A stretch of DNA of 47,774 nucleotides from Candidatus Woesearchaeota archaeon (lineage in GTDB: Archaea > Nanobdellota > Nanobdellia > Woesearchaeales > GW2011-AR9). Numbering within the stretch: the stretch's first letter is position 1; each line of letters starts with the position of its first letter. Under the pieces are notes generated by a model. That model was not told the origin of the DNA and did not search any database. It was given only the letters and a program-made list of their open reading frames with translations. The DNA lies in NCBI GenBank assembly GCA_018664115.1, contig JABJOX010000037.1, forward strand, positions 1 to 47,774, written 5' to 3'. A program made the position numbers and the translations under genes. Of this stretch, positions 1-8,956 are shown one piece after another.

Positions 1-138
1 CAATGTTAAATAAGAAATAATTCTAATCTCATCTTTTGGAATTTCTTTAAAAAATTCAGCGAGAATTTCTCTAATTTTATTACCTGAAGCAGTCTCTTCT
101 AGTTCTTCGTAAATGTCCGCTAGCTTGCTAAAATCCAT
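1..138 (-). CDS. lig: ATP-dependent DNA ligase, N-terminal fragment (runs off the window edge)
   Basis: Reverse-strand translation from ATG at 138: MDFSKLADIYEELEETASGNKIREILAEFFKEIPKDEIRIISYLTL, typical archaeal DNA ligase N-terminus; 3' end outside window. Confidence 0.75.
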   Translation of the reverse strand, partial: MDFSKLADIYEELEETASGNKIREILAEFFKEIPKDEIRIISYLTL

Positions 139-265
139 AAAATTCTGGATTACTTATTATTATTTAAAGGTTGTTGTGCGATATTAAAAGAAAAGAAAAA
201 CAGATTCACTAAATAGTGACAACATAAACAAAAAGTTTATAAATGAAAATAATTTTGAAAGAGAT

Positions 266-1096
266 ATGCACAAAAAAGAAAATTTAGAGTTATTATTAGA
301 AAAGTTTAATAGCAAAACATTTGAAAATCCGAACAGAGTTCTAAATTCATTATCTGAATTAAATGAAGGAGATATTGAAGATTATGTTAGAGTAAAAGGA
401 TTCGGATTAATCAAAAAAGCATTATTCACATTAACTGCAGGAGCATTAGGTAGTATTGCTTTAAATCACCAAATTAGCAGAGAAATGGAGTGTTCAGACT
501 ATCTCATTGTTGGTGGATTATGGTTTGGAGCATTATGTTCAGTAGTAGTTAATGCTTTAGATAGAGATTATGAAAATGACCTTTCTGAATTTCATACATT
601 TGAATGGCAAACTTCTATCCAAGAAAAAGTAGAGGGAGGACTATATAGATTAACTACAGAATCAGTAAAAGATCCAAGAGACAATAGCTTTGAAAGAGAT
701 TTGAAAAAAATGGCTCAAAAATTAGAAGAAGGTAAAATGCGAACATCACCCGAGTATATTTTAGAAAATGAAAAGAATGATAATAATGATTATAATAATG
801 AGTATGTTTTTGTAAATGGTGTATTAGTTACTGAATGTGAACCAAGAAACGAAACAGCTGACGTTATTGATTTTAAAACAGGAACAAAATTAGAAGAAGA
901 ATCTTATTCAACAAATTTTAAAGTTGTTACAAAAAATGAATTTGGAATCAAAACAGCTGATGCCTATATAGAAGCACCAACTAATAAATTATTAGGTAAA
1001 GACAGATCATTATTAGGAAAAGAATTATGGATGTTATGTAAATATGAAAAAGACGGAATCAGAGTAATAGATTATGGCCCTGCTATTATTAAATAA
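266..1096 (+). CDS. Hypothetical membrane protein (two adjacent TM helices, soluble C-terminal domain)
   Basis: 276-aa ORF; TATA-like tttataaa at 236-243; hydrophobic stretches around aa 50-95. Confidence 0.7.
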   Translation: MHKKENLELLLEKFNSKTFENPNRVLNSLSELNEGDIEDYVRVKGFGLIKKALFTLTAGALGSIALNHQISREMECSDYLIVGGLWFGALCSVVVNALDRDYENDLSEFHTFEWQTSIQEKVEGGLYRLTTESVKDPRDNSFERDLKKMAQKLEEGKMRTSPEYILENEKNDNNDYNNEYVFVNGVLVTECEPRNETADVIDFKTGTKLEEESYSTNFKVVTKNEFGIKTADAYIEAPTNKLLGKDRSLLGKELWMLCKYEKDGIRVIDYGPAIIK

Positions 1097-1108
1097 TAAA
1101 AAAAACAA

Positions 1109-1222
1109 TCAAAACTCTTCTTCTTCCTCTTCTTCAACAACTTTCTTTTTCTTTGTGAAAGAACTAAGAGTATGACAACTCATCATTGCTTTATAAGAAA
1201 TTTTTTTTGTTTTTGTAGTCAT
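1109..1222 (-). CDS. Candidate 37-aa small protein MTTKTKKISYKAMMSCHTLSSFTKKKKVVEEEEEEF
   Basis: ATG at 1222, preceded on the minus strand by aaagaggtgatgg (SD-like); below the ORF-track length cutoff. Confidence 0.4.
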   Translation of the reverse strand: MTTKTKKISYKAMMSCHTLSSFTKKKKVVEEEEEEEF

Positions 1223-1380
1223 CCATCACCTCTTTTTGAAACATCCAACGGAAAAAAAATCTTTTCCGAAGGAGCCGGAAACCTTGCAGCTTCCTAACAT
1301 CTATCAGTACTTTTTTAGAAAACGAACTTCTTTATAAATAATGTGGAGATGGAAAATATATTCTCTAACCCGATACCATT

Positions 1381-1438
1381 ACAAAAGTATAATTGCGATT
1401 TACTACTCGCAACAGATATGTCCCATTACTACTTTTGT
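1381..1438. ncRNA. Candidate structured RNA element
   Basis: Perfect 9-bp stem ACAAAAGTA (1381-1389)/TACTTTTGT (1430-1438) enclosing a perfect 6-bp stem TTGCGA (1393-1398)/TCGCAA (1407-1412). Confidence 0.35.
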
Positions 1439-1490
1439 AGAGGTAGAAAAATTTTAAGTTTATTTGCAAAATAATTATTAAAGGTTTTAG

Positions 1491-2171
1491 TCAAAGGAAT
1501 CCATACTGCATAATTTCTGCACCATTCATTTTTCCATTTTCTAATTTTTCCACTCTTTCAGCAAGTTTTAACAATCTTGTTTTTCCTTTTTCCAAAGAAT
1601 GAATAATATCATTAGAGGTATTAGAATATTTTCGTTCAATATCAATTATCCTTTCATCAACAGAAACTCGTTCCCCATCTACAAGACTTAAATCAGAATA
1701 AACAACAATAGCTTCCGGCCAAGTTCTTGGTAACAACAAAGAAGAATCTAAATATTCAAAATCTTTTCTTGCTTCAAAATTATTTGAATCATTAAATTGT
1801 TCATAAACAAGAAAATGTGGTCTAAACATTTGTGCAACTCGATAAGCATCAATTTCAGAATCTACTACACCCAACTTTAAAGCATTTTTTTCAATATATT
1901 CTGCTCCTCTTAACTCATGAAACAATTGATTCGCACTTAAAATCCTTCCAACGTCATGCAAACCACTAGCTAAAGCAATTTCTTCTGGAATTAATTTATC
2001 ATTCAAACCGGGATATTTAGAACAAATATTTTTTGTTGTTTCTTTAGAAATATCATAAACACCCCCACTATGTAATAAATGTCTTTCCAAAAAATCAGTG
2101 GCACTAGGATGTTGATCTATTAAAATTGTAATTAAATTTAAAATACCATTACGATTCATTAATTGTTTCAT
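1491..2171 (-). CDS. HD-domain protein (putative phosphohydrolase)
   Basis: GLHDVGRI HD motif in a helical context; 226 aa. Confidence 0.6.
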   Translation of the reverse strand: MKQLMNRNGILNLITILIDQHPSATDFLERHLLHSGGVYDISKETTKNICSKYPGLNDKLIPEEIALASGLHDVGRILSANQLFHELRGAEYIEKNALKLGVVDSEIDAYRVAQMFRPHFLVYEQFNDSNNFEARKDFEYLDSSLLLPRTWPEAIVVYSDLSLVDGERVSVDERIIDIERKYSNTSNDIIHSLEKGKTRLLKLAERVEKLENGKMNGAEIMQYGFL

Positions 2172-2192
2172 TTTAATACTAAGAACATCTAT

Positions 2193-2681
2193 CTACTTTT
2201 TCTGTACTAAATCAACTTCCTGCGAATCAACAACATTTCCATCAACAGCACTAATTTTCAAATTAGCAAATTTTAATTGTTTGGTTATAAATGTAAAGTT
2301 CCAAACAGTTTTTCCCTGATATGTTTGTAAAATCAAAAAACCATCTCCAAGAACTGCTTCTGGAAATGTTTCTGGAAACTTTTCTTTAAAGATTTCTAAA
2401 GCTTGTTCAAAACTTAATTTCACTTCCTCTAACTTTAAAGGTTCAACTTCAGCGTTAGGTTTCTTAAAAATTTTATCTTCTGGTTTGATTTCAAAACCAT
2501 TTTCGTTTAAAACAAAAACAGTAATCTTATCATTAGCATGATATCCAATTTCCCAACTAGAATTCAGGTTAAATTTAGAATCTAAAGGTACAAAGAAATG
2601 TGATAAAAAATTTTCAGCATGTTCTTTCTGCCATTGTTTAAATAAATCATCTGCAGAAAGTTTCTCAATAAGTTCTTTCAT
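2193..2681 (-). CDS. Hypothetical protein (start likely at MKELIEKL)
   Basis: TAATG overlap with the upstream TFS stop codon; the longer ORF start at 2699 would overlap tfs. Confidence 0.65.
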   Translation of the reverse strand: MKELIEKLSADDLFKQWQKEHAENFLSHFFVPLDSKFNLNSSWEIGYHANDKITVFVLNENGFEIKPEDKIFKKPNAEVEPLKLEEVKLSFEQALEIFKEKFPETFPEAVLGDGFLILQTYQGKTVWNFTFITKQLKFANLKISAVDGNVVDSQEVDLVQKK

Positions 2682-2995
2682 TATGCGTATTCTCTCCAAG
2701 TAAACCTACATTTAGTACATCTAAAGAATCTGGTTTCTGGCTCATCTGCACCTCTAGTTTGTTGAGACCAATAGTAAGCAGCATTATTCCCACACTTCTC
2801 ACATTTAACTTTAACTTTGGGATAAACTTCTACATCTTCAACAAGTTCTACTTTTTTTCCTACACTTACTGTTTCTTTAATTTCTGTAGAACTTTCCTCA
2901 TCAAGAGCTTTACTAAAGCCACAACTACAAAAAAGTACTTTTTTTCCAGCTTTAACTTTTGGTTTTAATATAGATCCGCATTCAGGACAAAACAT
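2681..2995 (-). CDS. tfs: Transcription factor S (TFIIS/RPB9-like)
   Basis: N-terminal CPECGSIL zinc ribbon; C-terminal CEKCGNNAAYYWSQQTRGADEPETRFFRCTKCRFTWREY. Confidence 0.92.
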   Translation of the reverse strand: MFCPECGSILKPKVKAGKKVLFCSCGFSKALDEESSTEIKETVSVGKKVELVEDVEVYPKVKVKCEKCGNNAAYYWSQQTRGADEPETRFFRCTKCRFTWREYA

Positions 2996-3077
2996 TGTAT
3001 ATTCACCTACGTGTTTTTATTAGAATTAATACGTCATTTATATAATTTTGGTATTTATGGAATATGTTTTTAGAAGA

Positions 3078-3293
3078 TTATCTGTTTCTATTAAGAATAG
3101 CTTCAACACCTGGAGATAAAGGTCGATTAACAATACTAGCTTTAATTGCATCAGCTTCTTCTTTTGTAACTTGTTTTGTGTAAACTTTATCACCAAGTTC
3201 TAAACCTACAATCATCCCGTCAGCAACTTCTGCTCTTGAAGATCCAATTAGTTTATCTGATCCTGTCCTATATAAAGCTACATATCCTGTCAT
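3078..3293 (-). CDS. Small hypothetical protein
   Basis: 71-aa ORF between expressed genes, no opposing ORF. Confidence 0.55.
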   Translation of the reverse strand: MTGYVALYRTGSDKLIGSSRAEVADGMIVGLELGDKVYTKQVTKEEADAIKASIVNRPLSPGVEAILNRNR

Positions 3294-3391
3294 TTTAAGA
3301 TTAATTAAAAGAGAGATTTATAAATTTATGGTAAATAAAAGCAAAAGTGTCAATCTAAAACTTTTTAAACAAGCACCACATTCTCTTTATT

Positions 3392-5206
3392 ATGGATTAT
3401 CAAAAAATAGGTTTGAAGTGTGGTATCGAAATACATCAACAACTAGAAGGAAAGAAACTATTCTGTAATTGTCCAACTTTACTAAGAGATGATAAGCCTG
3501 ATTTTGAACTAAAAAGAAAACTGCGAGCTTCTGCCGGTGAATCCGGAAAAATTGATATAGCAGCAAGACAAGAACAAATTAGAAACAAAACTTTTGTTTA
3601 TCAAGGTTATTCAGACACTACTTGTTTGGTTGAAACTGATTCCGAACCACCACATGCTTTGAACCAAAATTCTCTTTATACAACTTTACAATTATCTAAA
3701 TTAGTAAACGCAAATGTTTCTCCAGTTGTCCAAGTGATGCGGAAAACTGTTGTTGACGGTTCTAATACCAGTGGATTTCAACGTACAGCTTTAATTGCCA
3801 GAAATGGAGAAGTTGAAACTTCAGAGGGAATAGTTAGAATTGACAACATTTCCTTAGAAGAAGATGCTTGTAAAATTGTTTCCGAAACTGAAACTGAAAA
3901 AATCTACAAATTAGATCGATTAGGAATCCCTTTAATTGAAATTGGTACTGCACCAGACATAAAGACTCCAGAACAAGCTCAAGAAACAGCTAAAAAATTA
4001 GGAATGTTACTTCGTTCATTACCCAATGTAAAACGAGGTTTAGGAACAATTCGACAAGATGTTAATGTTTCCATTAAAGGAGGAAATAGAATAGAAGCTA
4101 AAGGCGCTCAAGACCTCAAAATGATTCCAACTTTAGTAAATTTAGAAATCAAACGACAACAAGAATTGTTAAAAATTAAAGAAGAACTGAAAAAAATAAA
4201 ATTAAACGAATTTAAGATTTATGACATCACGAAATTATTATCTAAATCTGAAGCAAAAGTAATTGCATCTGCAATTAAAATCAAAGGAAAAGTTCTAGCA
4301 ATTAAACTAAATGGTTTCTCCGGGTTAATTGGTAGAGAATTGCAACCCAATTATCGAGTTGGCAGTGAATTTTCTGGCCGAGCCAAAATTAAAGCTGGCG
4401 TGAAAGGAATCTTTCATTCCGACGAATTACCAAATTATGGGATTACTAAAGATGAAGTTGATTTAATCAATAAAGAACTAAAATGTAAAGATAAAGATGC
4501 TTTCGTTTTAGTAGCTGCTTTAAAAGATAAATGTAAATTAGCTTTATCTGCTGTTTATGAACGAGCAGAAGAATTATTTTTAAGAGTGCCAAAAGAAGTT
4601 CGTAAAGCAGAAGCAAACGGATTAACAACTTTTATGCGACCAATGCCCGGTTCCGCTCGTATGTATCCAGAAACCGATGTACCTTTGGTCAAACCAGATC
4701 CACATGCTGTTGAATTGCCGGAATTGATTTCAGAAAGAGCTGAGCGATATCAAAAGAAATTAAGTTTAAACTCAGATATGGCCAATCATGTTGCTAAATC
4801 AAATTATTCAGAGTTGTTTGAAGAATTGGTTAAAAAATATCCTAAATTCAAACCTGCTTTTATTGTTGACACTTTAATTTCGATGCCGATTGAAATTAAA
4901 AAGAAATATCAGTTAGATGCAAGTAAATTATCTGATGATAATTATCGTGATTTGTTCAAATATTTGCATGAAGATAAAATCCATAAAGATATTGTTATTG
5001 ATGTTTTGATTGATATGATTAAAAATAAGTTTGACTTGCAGAATTATGAATCTCTTTCTACTGAAGATGTTCATGAAACTATTAAAGATATAGTTTCTAA
5101 GAATAAAGATGCTCCCTTCGGCGCTTTAATGGGTCAATGTATGAAAGCTCTGGCAGGGAAAGTTTCTGGGAAAATCATTAGTGAAGAATTAAAGAAACTA
5201 GTCTAA
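3392..5206 (+). CDS. gatE: Glutamyl-tRNA(Gln) amidotransferase subunit E
   Basis: CGIEIHQQLEGKKLFCNCP, RLGIPLIEIGTAPDI, GLGTIRQDVNVSI, MRPMPGSARMYPETDVP; 604 aa with the GatE-specific insertion. Confidence 0.96.
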   Translation: MDYQKIGLKCGIEIHQQLEGKKLFCNCPTLLRDDKPDFELKRKLRASAGESGKIDIAARQEQIRNKTFVYQGYSDTTCLVETDSEPPHALNQNSLYTTLQLSKLVNANVSPVVQVMRKTVVDGSNTSGFQRTALIARNGEVETSEGIVRIDNISLEEDACKIVSETETEKIYKLDRLGIPLIEIGTAPDIKTPEQAQETAKKLGMLLRSLPNVKRGLGTIRQDVNVSIKGGNRIEAKGAQDLKMIPTLVNLEIKRQQELLKIKEELKKIKLNEFKIYDITKLLSKSEAKVIASAIKIKGKVLAIKLNGFSGLIGRELQPNYRVGSEFSGRAKIKAGVKGIFHSDELPNYGITKDEVDLINKELKCKDKDAFVLVAALKDKCKLALSAVYERAEELFLRVPKEVRKAEANGLTTFMRPMPGSARMYPETDVPLVKPDPHAVELPELISERAERYQKKLSLNSDMANHVAKSNYSELFEELVKKYPKFKPAFIVDTLISMPIEIKKKYQLDASKLSDDNYRDLFKYLHEDKIHKDIVIDVLIDMIKNKFDLQNYESLSTEDVHETIKDIVSKNKDAPFGALMGQCMKALAGKVSGKIISEELKKLV

Positions 5207-5324
5207 GTTACACAATTTTAAATATTTAATTATTCTAAGTTCATAAACCAGACGCCACTCAAATCAACTTCAAAGTAATAAATGACACAAAAGATTTATA
5301 AAAATTCTATTAACATTTAATACT

Positions 5325-5705
5325 ATGACAATAAGAAGAACATTAGGAACCATTATATTGGCTTCAGCATTAGCTTTAGGTGGAACAGGATGTTCTGATG
5401 ATGGTCAAAATAAATCTGCGCAAGAATATGCACAAAGTGCAGAAAATAGATCTATTGTCCATAGAGTTAATGCAGATTACAATAAAGCACAATATTTACA
5501 ATTAATAGAAATTGTTGAGAATAATAATCAGATGTTAGAAACAAAAGGAACTTCAGTTGATATCTCAGACTATTTGAATAAAGCACAAGAATATGCAGAA
5601 AATGCAGAAAATACATCTTTTGTTCATAGAGTTAATGCGGATTACAATAGAGCACAATATGAACTGAATCAAGCAATTCTAAAGCAACAAGAAGCATTAA
5701 AGTAA
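5325..5705 (+). CDS. Putative lipoprotein with two tandem ~26-aa repeats
   Basis: Signal peptide with LGGTGC lipobox; repeats AQEYAQSAENRSIVHRVNADYNKAQY and AQEYAENAENTSFVHRVNADYNRAQY. Confidence 0.75.
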   Translation: MTIRRTLGTIILASALALGGTGCSDDGQNKSAQEYAQSAENRSIVHRVNADYNKAQYLQLIEIVENNNQMLETKGTSVDISDYLNKAQEYAENAENTSFVHRVNADYNRAQYELNQAILKQQEALK

Positions 5706-5843
5706 ATCTTACGGTTTTTATCTTTTTAGCCCGAATTCTAAATTAGACATAACAAGGTTTATATGAAATTATTTACAAAAAATTATTAGAATATTTACCA
5801 TCCTTTGTTGTTACCACTGGTTTGTGACAAAATAAGCGAAACA

Positions 5844-5853
5844 TTTATAAATA
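5844..5853 (+). promoter_or_regulatory. TATA box of the hydrolase operon
   Basis: tttataaata about 21-30 nt upstream of ATG 5874, consistent with a leaderless archaeal transcript. Confidence 0.6.
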
Positions 5854-5873
5854 AGCTTAGTTCTTAGTATATT

Positions 5874-7175
5874 ATGCTTGAAAGACTGATAGAAGATACT
5901 AAAATAGGTGATTTCGTCCTAGATTTACATCCTTCTGCTAATCAATTATTTGAAGAAAATGGTGCTTTAGAAACAGCATGCTTAACCCCTTATAAAAAAT
6001 TAGATGAAAAAGTTACAGATATATTAAAAAATGAAAGTTCTCAATATAAACAAGCAGCTTGGAAAACTCTAAATGGAACAGTTTCTGCACTTAACCATTT
6101 AGGATATGCTGGTTTAGAAACTACTTGTAGATTATCAGAATCAGCAGTTAGAGGTACTGGAAAATTAGCTAATTTAGGTTACCAAAAAGCTGCTGATCAA
6201 TGGACTCAAGTTGAAGATTTTGGACAAAAAGTTGTTAATCAATACAAACATTTGAAAAAGAAAGTCCCTCGTTCTGTTAAAAATTTCTTACAGAGAATTA
6301 AAGATCCGTTAGTTGTTGGTTTATCAGTTGCAGCCATGGCTTTAAGTTATGGTGGAATTAAAGGATGTAATGAAGAACCGGAAGCTGAAATTGAAATTGT
6401 TGATTATCAAAATCCAACTAATAGTGTTGCAGACTTATTTACAGTTCCAGATCAAGAAAACGTTGAACCAGAAAATCCCGAAGATTATTTTACTATAGAA
6501 GAAGTAAACAGTAGACCAAATTCATTTGGAAGAACTAGACAAAGACAAACTAGAGAAAGAAGACAAGTAAGACAAACTAGAACAGCCCCAGAAGTAAATC
6601 TACCTCAATGTTCAAACAATAATTCAAGAAGCGAATATCAAAATGTTGCTAATGCAGCTCAATCTAGAGCAAGTTCTCAAGGAAGTAATTATGCTAAAAT
6701 AAATGCACCAACTAGTCCATTAGAAGGATTAACTGGAAATACCGAACCAGGAAGAACAAAAATTAATTGGTTAAAAAACAGAAATAAATGTAACCAGTTT
6801 GTTGGAGACTCTTTAGTGCAAGCTGGATATAAAGTTCCTACTCATCAAATGAGAGATGGAAGTTTACATTATAAAGAAATCGAACAATTTCCTCATGAAA
6901 ATAATTATTTTACAAAAGTGACTAATTTTTGTGACATTAAACCAGGACAAATTATAGTTATTGACCATCCAACTAGTGGAGAAAGTACTGCTCACGGAGA
7001 AATTATTCATAATGTAAATCATCAAACTGGAACAATTTTAAGTTTCGGTGCCCATGCTGATGGCGCTTATAAAAAAAGAATTGATGTTCTTAAACACGCA
7101 AATTTCGATGGAATTTTAGGATGTTGGCAATCAGGTATGGATAACATTTATGTTTTAGAACCTAAAGGAGATTAA
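5874..7175 (+). CDS. Membrane-anchored CHAP/NlpC-like Cys-His amidase (putative peptidoglycan hydrolase)
   Basis: Internal TM (VVGLSVAAMALSYGGIKG), Ser/Arg-rich linker, C-terminal NKCNQFVGDSLVQAG (Cys) ... DIKPGQIIVI ... STAHGEIIHNV (His). Confidence 0.7.
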   Translation: MLERLIEDTKIGDFVLDLHPSANQLFEENGALETACLTPYKKLDEKVTDILKNESSQYKQAAWKTLNGTVSALNHLGYAGLETTCRLSESAVRGTGKLANLGYQKAADQWTQVEDFGQKVVNQYKHLKKKVPRSVKNFLQRIKDPLVVGLSVAAMALSYGGIKGCNEEPEAEIEIVDYQNPTNSVADLFTVPDQENVEPENPEDYFTIEEVNSRPNSFGRTRQRQTRERRQVRQTRTAPEVNLPQCSNNNSRSEYQNVANAAQSRASSQGSNYAKINAPTSPLEGLTGNTEPGRTKINWLKNRNKCNQFVGDSLVQAGYKVPTHQMRDGSLHYKEIEQFPHENNYFTKVTNFCDIKPGQIIVIDHPTSGESTAHGEIIHNVNHQTGTILSFGAHADGAYKKRIDVLKHANFDGILGCWQSGMDNIYVLEPKGD

Positions 7176-7183
7176 AAATAAAA

Positions 7184-8506
7184 ATGGATCATAAAAAACA
7201 ATTAGAAGAAGCAATAGCCTGGACAAAGCAAGCAGGAACTTGGGTAAATGAAAATCAACCTAGTTTCGCTAAGTTTGCAGATCCAATTATGCTTAAAGCT
7301 TCTGCTAATTTAGGTTATATTAGTGGCGTGCAAGATTTTATTGAAGCAACCCAAGCCCCTCCAGTAATTCAAACAGCTTTATACGCTGCTGCCGGTGCAG
7401 GAATGGTTAAATGGAACGAAATTGTTGTTTCTGAAATTAATCGAGGATTGAAAGAATATAATTCTAGACAAACTTCTGGAAATGGTTTCAATTGGACAAA
7501 AAGTTTGTTGTTAGCCGGAACTGCAAGTTTAGCAATTTCTAACGCAACAGAAGATTCTAATTCCCAAGGAATTCCTTTCTCTGAAGAAAATGTTGAATAT
7601 ATAACTAAAGATTTCATTCAAGAACCAGTAAATGAAACTCTAAGAAACATTATTGTAGAACCTGAATTATTAGAAGAATCAGATGATTTAGAAGATTTTG
7701 AATCTAACTTTCATGAATTTAATATACCAAATTTATCAGACATTATTCAAGAAAAGTCACCACAAATAGATTATCAAGATATTCAAAGATTAAAAGAAAA
7801 ATTAGAATTAACTGCTCAAAAGCAATCATTAATTGATAATCCATTACATCCAAAAGCACAACCACATTATGATCGATTATCTGGAAGAGATTATCATCGG
7901 ATGGTTGAAAAGATTGAAAGAACTGAAGAAAATGGTGATTTGTTAAGAGCAGCTGCAAATAAATATAATATTGATCCTGAAATGATGTTCGCTTTAACTA
8001 TTAAAGAAAGTGATGGTAAAGTAAGAGCAAGAAGTAAACCCGGAGCTCGTGGATTAATGCAAATTATGCCTCGAACAGGCAAATATATTGCTGAACTAAT
8101 GGGAGATCAATTTGTAGAATTAACTGGAAGAAGTACTTTCAGAACAAACGATTTGTTTGATCCAGAAATCAATGTTGAAATGGGTGCATTTTATTTGAGA
8201 TTTATCCATGACACTTATGGAGAAAGAATTTTGAAGAAACGTGGACAGAGAGATAATGGATATAGCGAATGGACAGATGATGATGTTTGGGATTTCACAA
8301 TGGCTTGTTATAACCGTGGTCCAAGTGGGATGACTACAAATATGATGAATGCTCGTGCCGATACTTTCTGGGATTTAGAACAAGGAGAAACTACTGAAGA
8401 AGCCCGTAGATATGTTCCTGGAATTCGAGCTATTGAAAAAGTTTATGTTGAATATTTAATAAAAGAAGCTAAAAAAAGTAATGAAGTTGCTAGGGTAATC
8501 AATTAA
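7184..8506 (+). CDS. Membrane-anchored lytic transglycosylase-like protein (SLT domain)
   Basis: Internal TM, then AAANKYNIDPEMMFALTIKESDGKVRARSKPGARGLMQIMPRTG...DPEINVEMGAFYLRFI, classic SLT motifs including the catalytic Glu of xES. Confidence 0.88.
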   Translation: MDHKKQLEEAIAWTKQAGTWVNENQPSFAKFADPIMLKASANLGYISGVQDFIEATQAPPVIQTALYAAAGAGMVKWNEIVVSEINRGLKEYNSRQTSGNGFNWTKSLLLAGTASLAISNATEDSNSQGIPFSEENVEYITKDFIQEPVNETLRNIIVEPELLEESDDLEDFESNFHEFNIPNLSDIIQEKSPQIDYQDIQRLKEKLELTAQKQSLIDNPLHPKAQPHYDRLSGRDYHRMVEKIERTEENGDLLRAAANKYNIDPEMMFALTIKESDGKVRARSKPGARGLMQIMPRTGKYIAELMGDQFVELTGRSTFRTNDLFDPEINVEMGAFYLRFIHDTYGERILKKRGQRDNGYSEWTDDDVWDFTMACYNRGPSGMTTNMMNARADTFWDLEQGETTEEARRYVPGIRAIEKVYVEYLIKEAKKSNEVARVIN

Positions 8507-8507
8507 A

Positions 8508-8903
8508 ATGAAAGCAAGATTAGAAGAATTGGCATTACAAATCGAACAAGAGATCTTAGAAACTGGTACACTTGTTGTTAAGGGAATAGAAGTTAGAAAA
8601 AGCAATTCTGGTAACAACCCTTATACTGGACTATGTCAAACTGCAGTTGGGAAATTAAAAGAACTGGCACCAGATTTAGAAATGAGATATGTTGCTTTTC
8701 AAATAAATAATGGTAAACACCAAATGGTTAAAGATACCCATGCAATTGCAGAAGTGATTACTGCTGAAGGTAATTTTATTGTTGACCCTACTATTAAACA
8801 ATATTTGCCAGAAGCAAAAATGGTTTATGCCCCTGGTGAAGAATATCCATTAATCGCAGTTCGAGGAACAATGAAAGAACTGCCTTTGCAAAATTACCAA
8901 TAA
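8508..8903 (+). CDS. Small papain/transglutaminase-like Cys-His-Asp protein
   Basis: GLCQTAV ... DTHAIAEVI ... FIVDPTIKQY: ordered Cys-His-Asp candidate triad; starts 1 nt after the upstream stop. Confidence 0.6.
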   Translation: MKARLEELALQIEQEILETGTLVVKGIEVRKSNSGNNPYTGLCQTAVGKLKELAPDLEMRYVAFQINNGKHQMVKDTHAIAEVITAEGNFIVDPTIKQYLPEAKMVYAPGEEYPLIAVRGTMKELPLQNYQ

Positions 8904-8956
8904 CTTTATAAAAACAATTGAGAAATAAATAAAACATTATTAGGAGGAAATATAAA

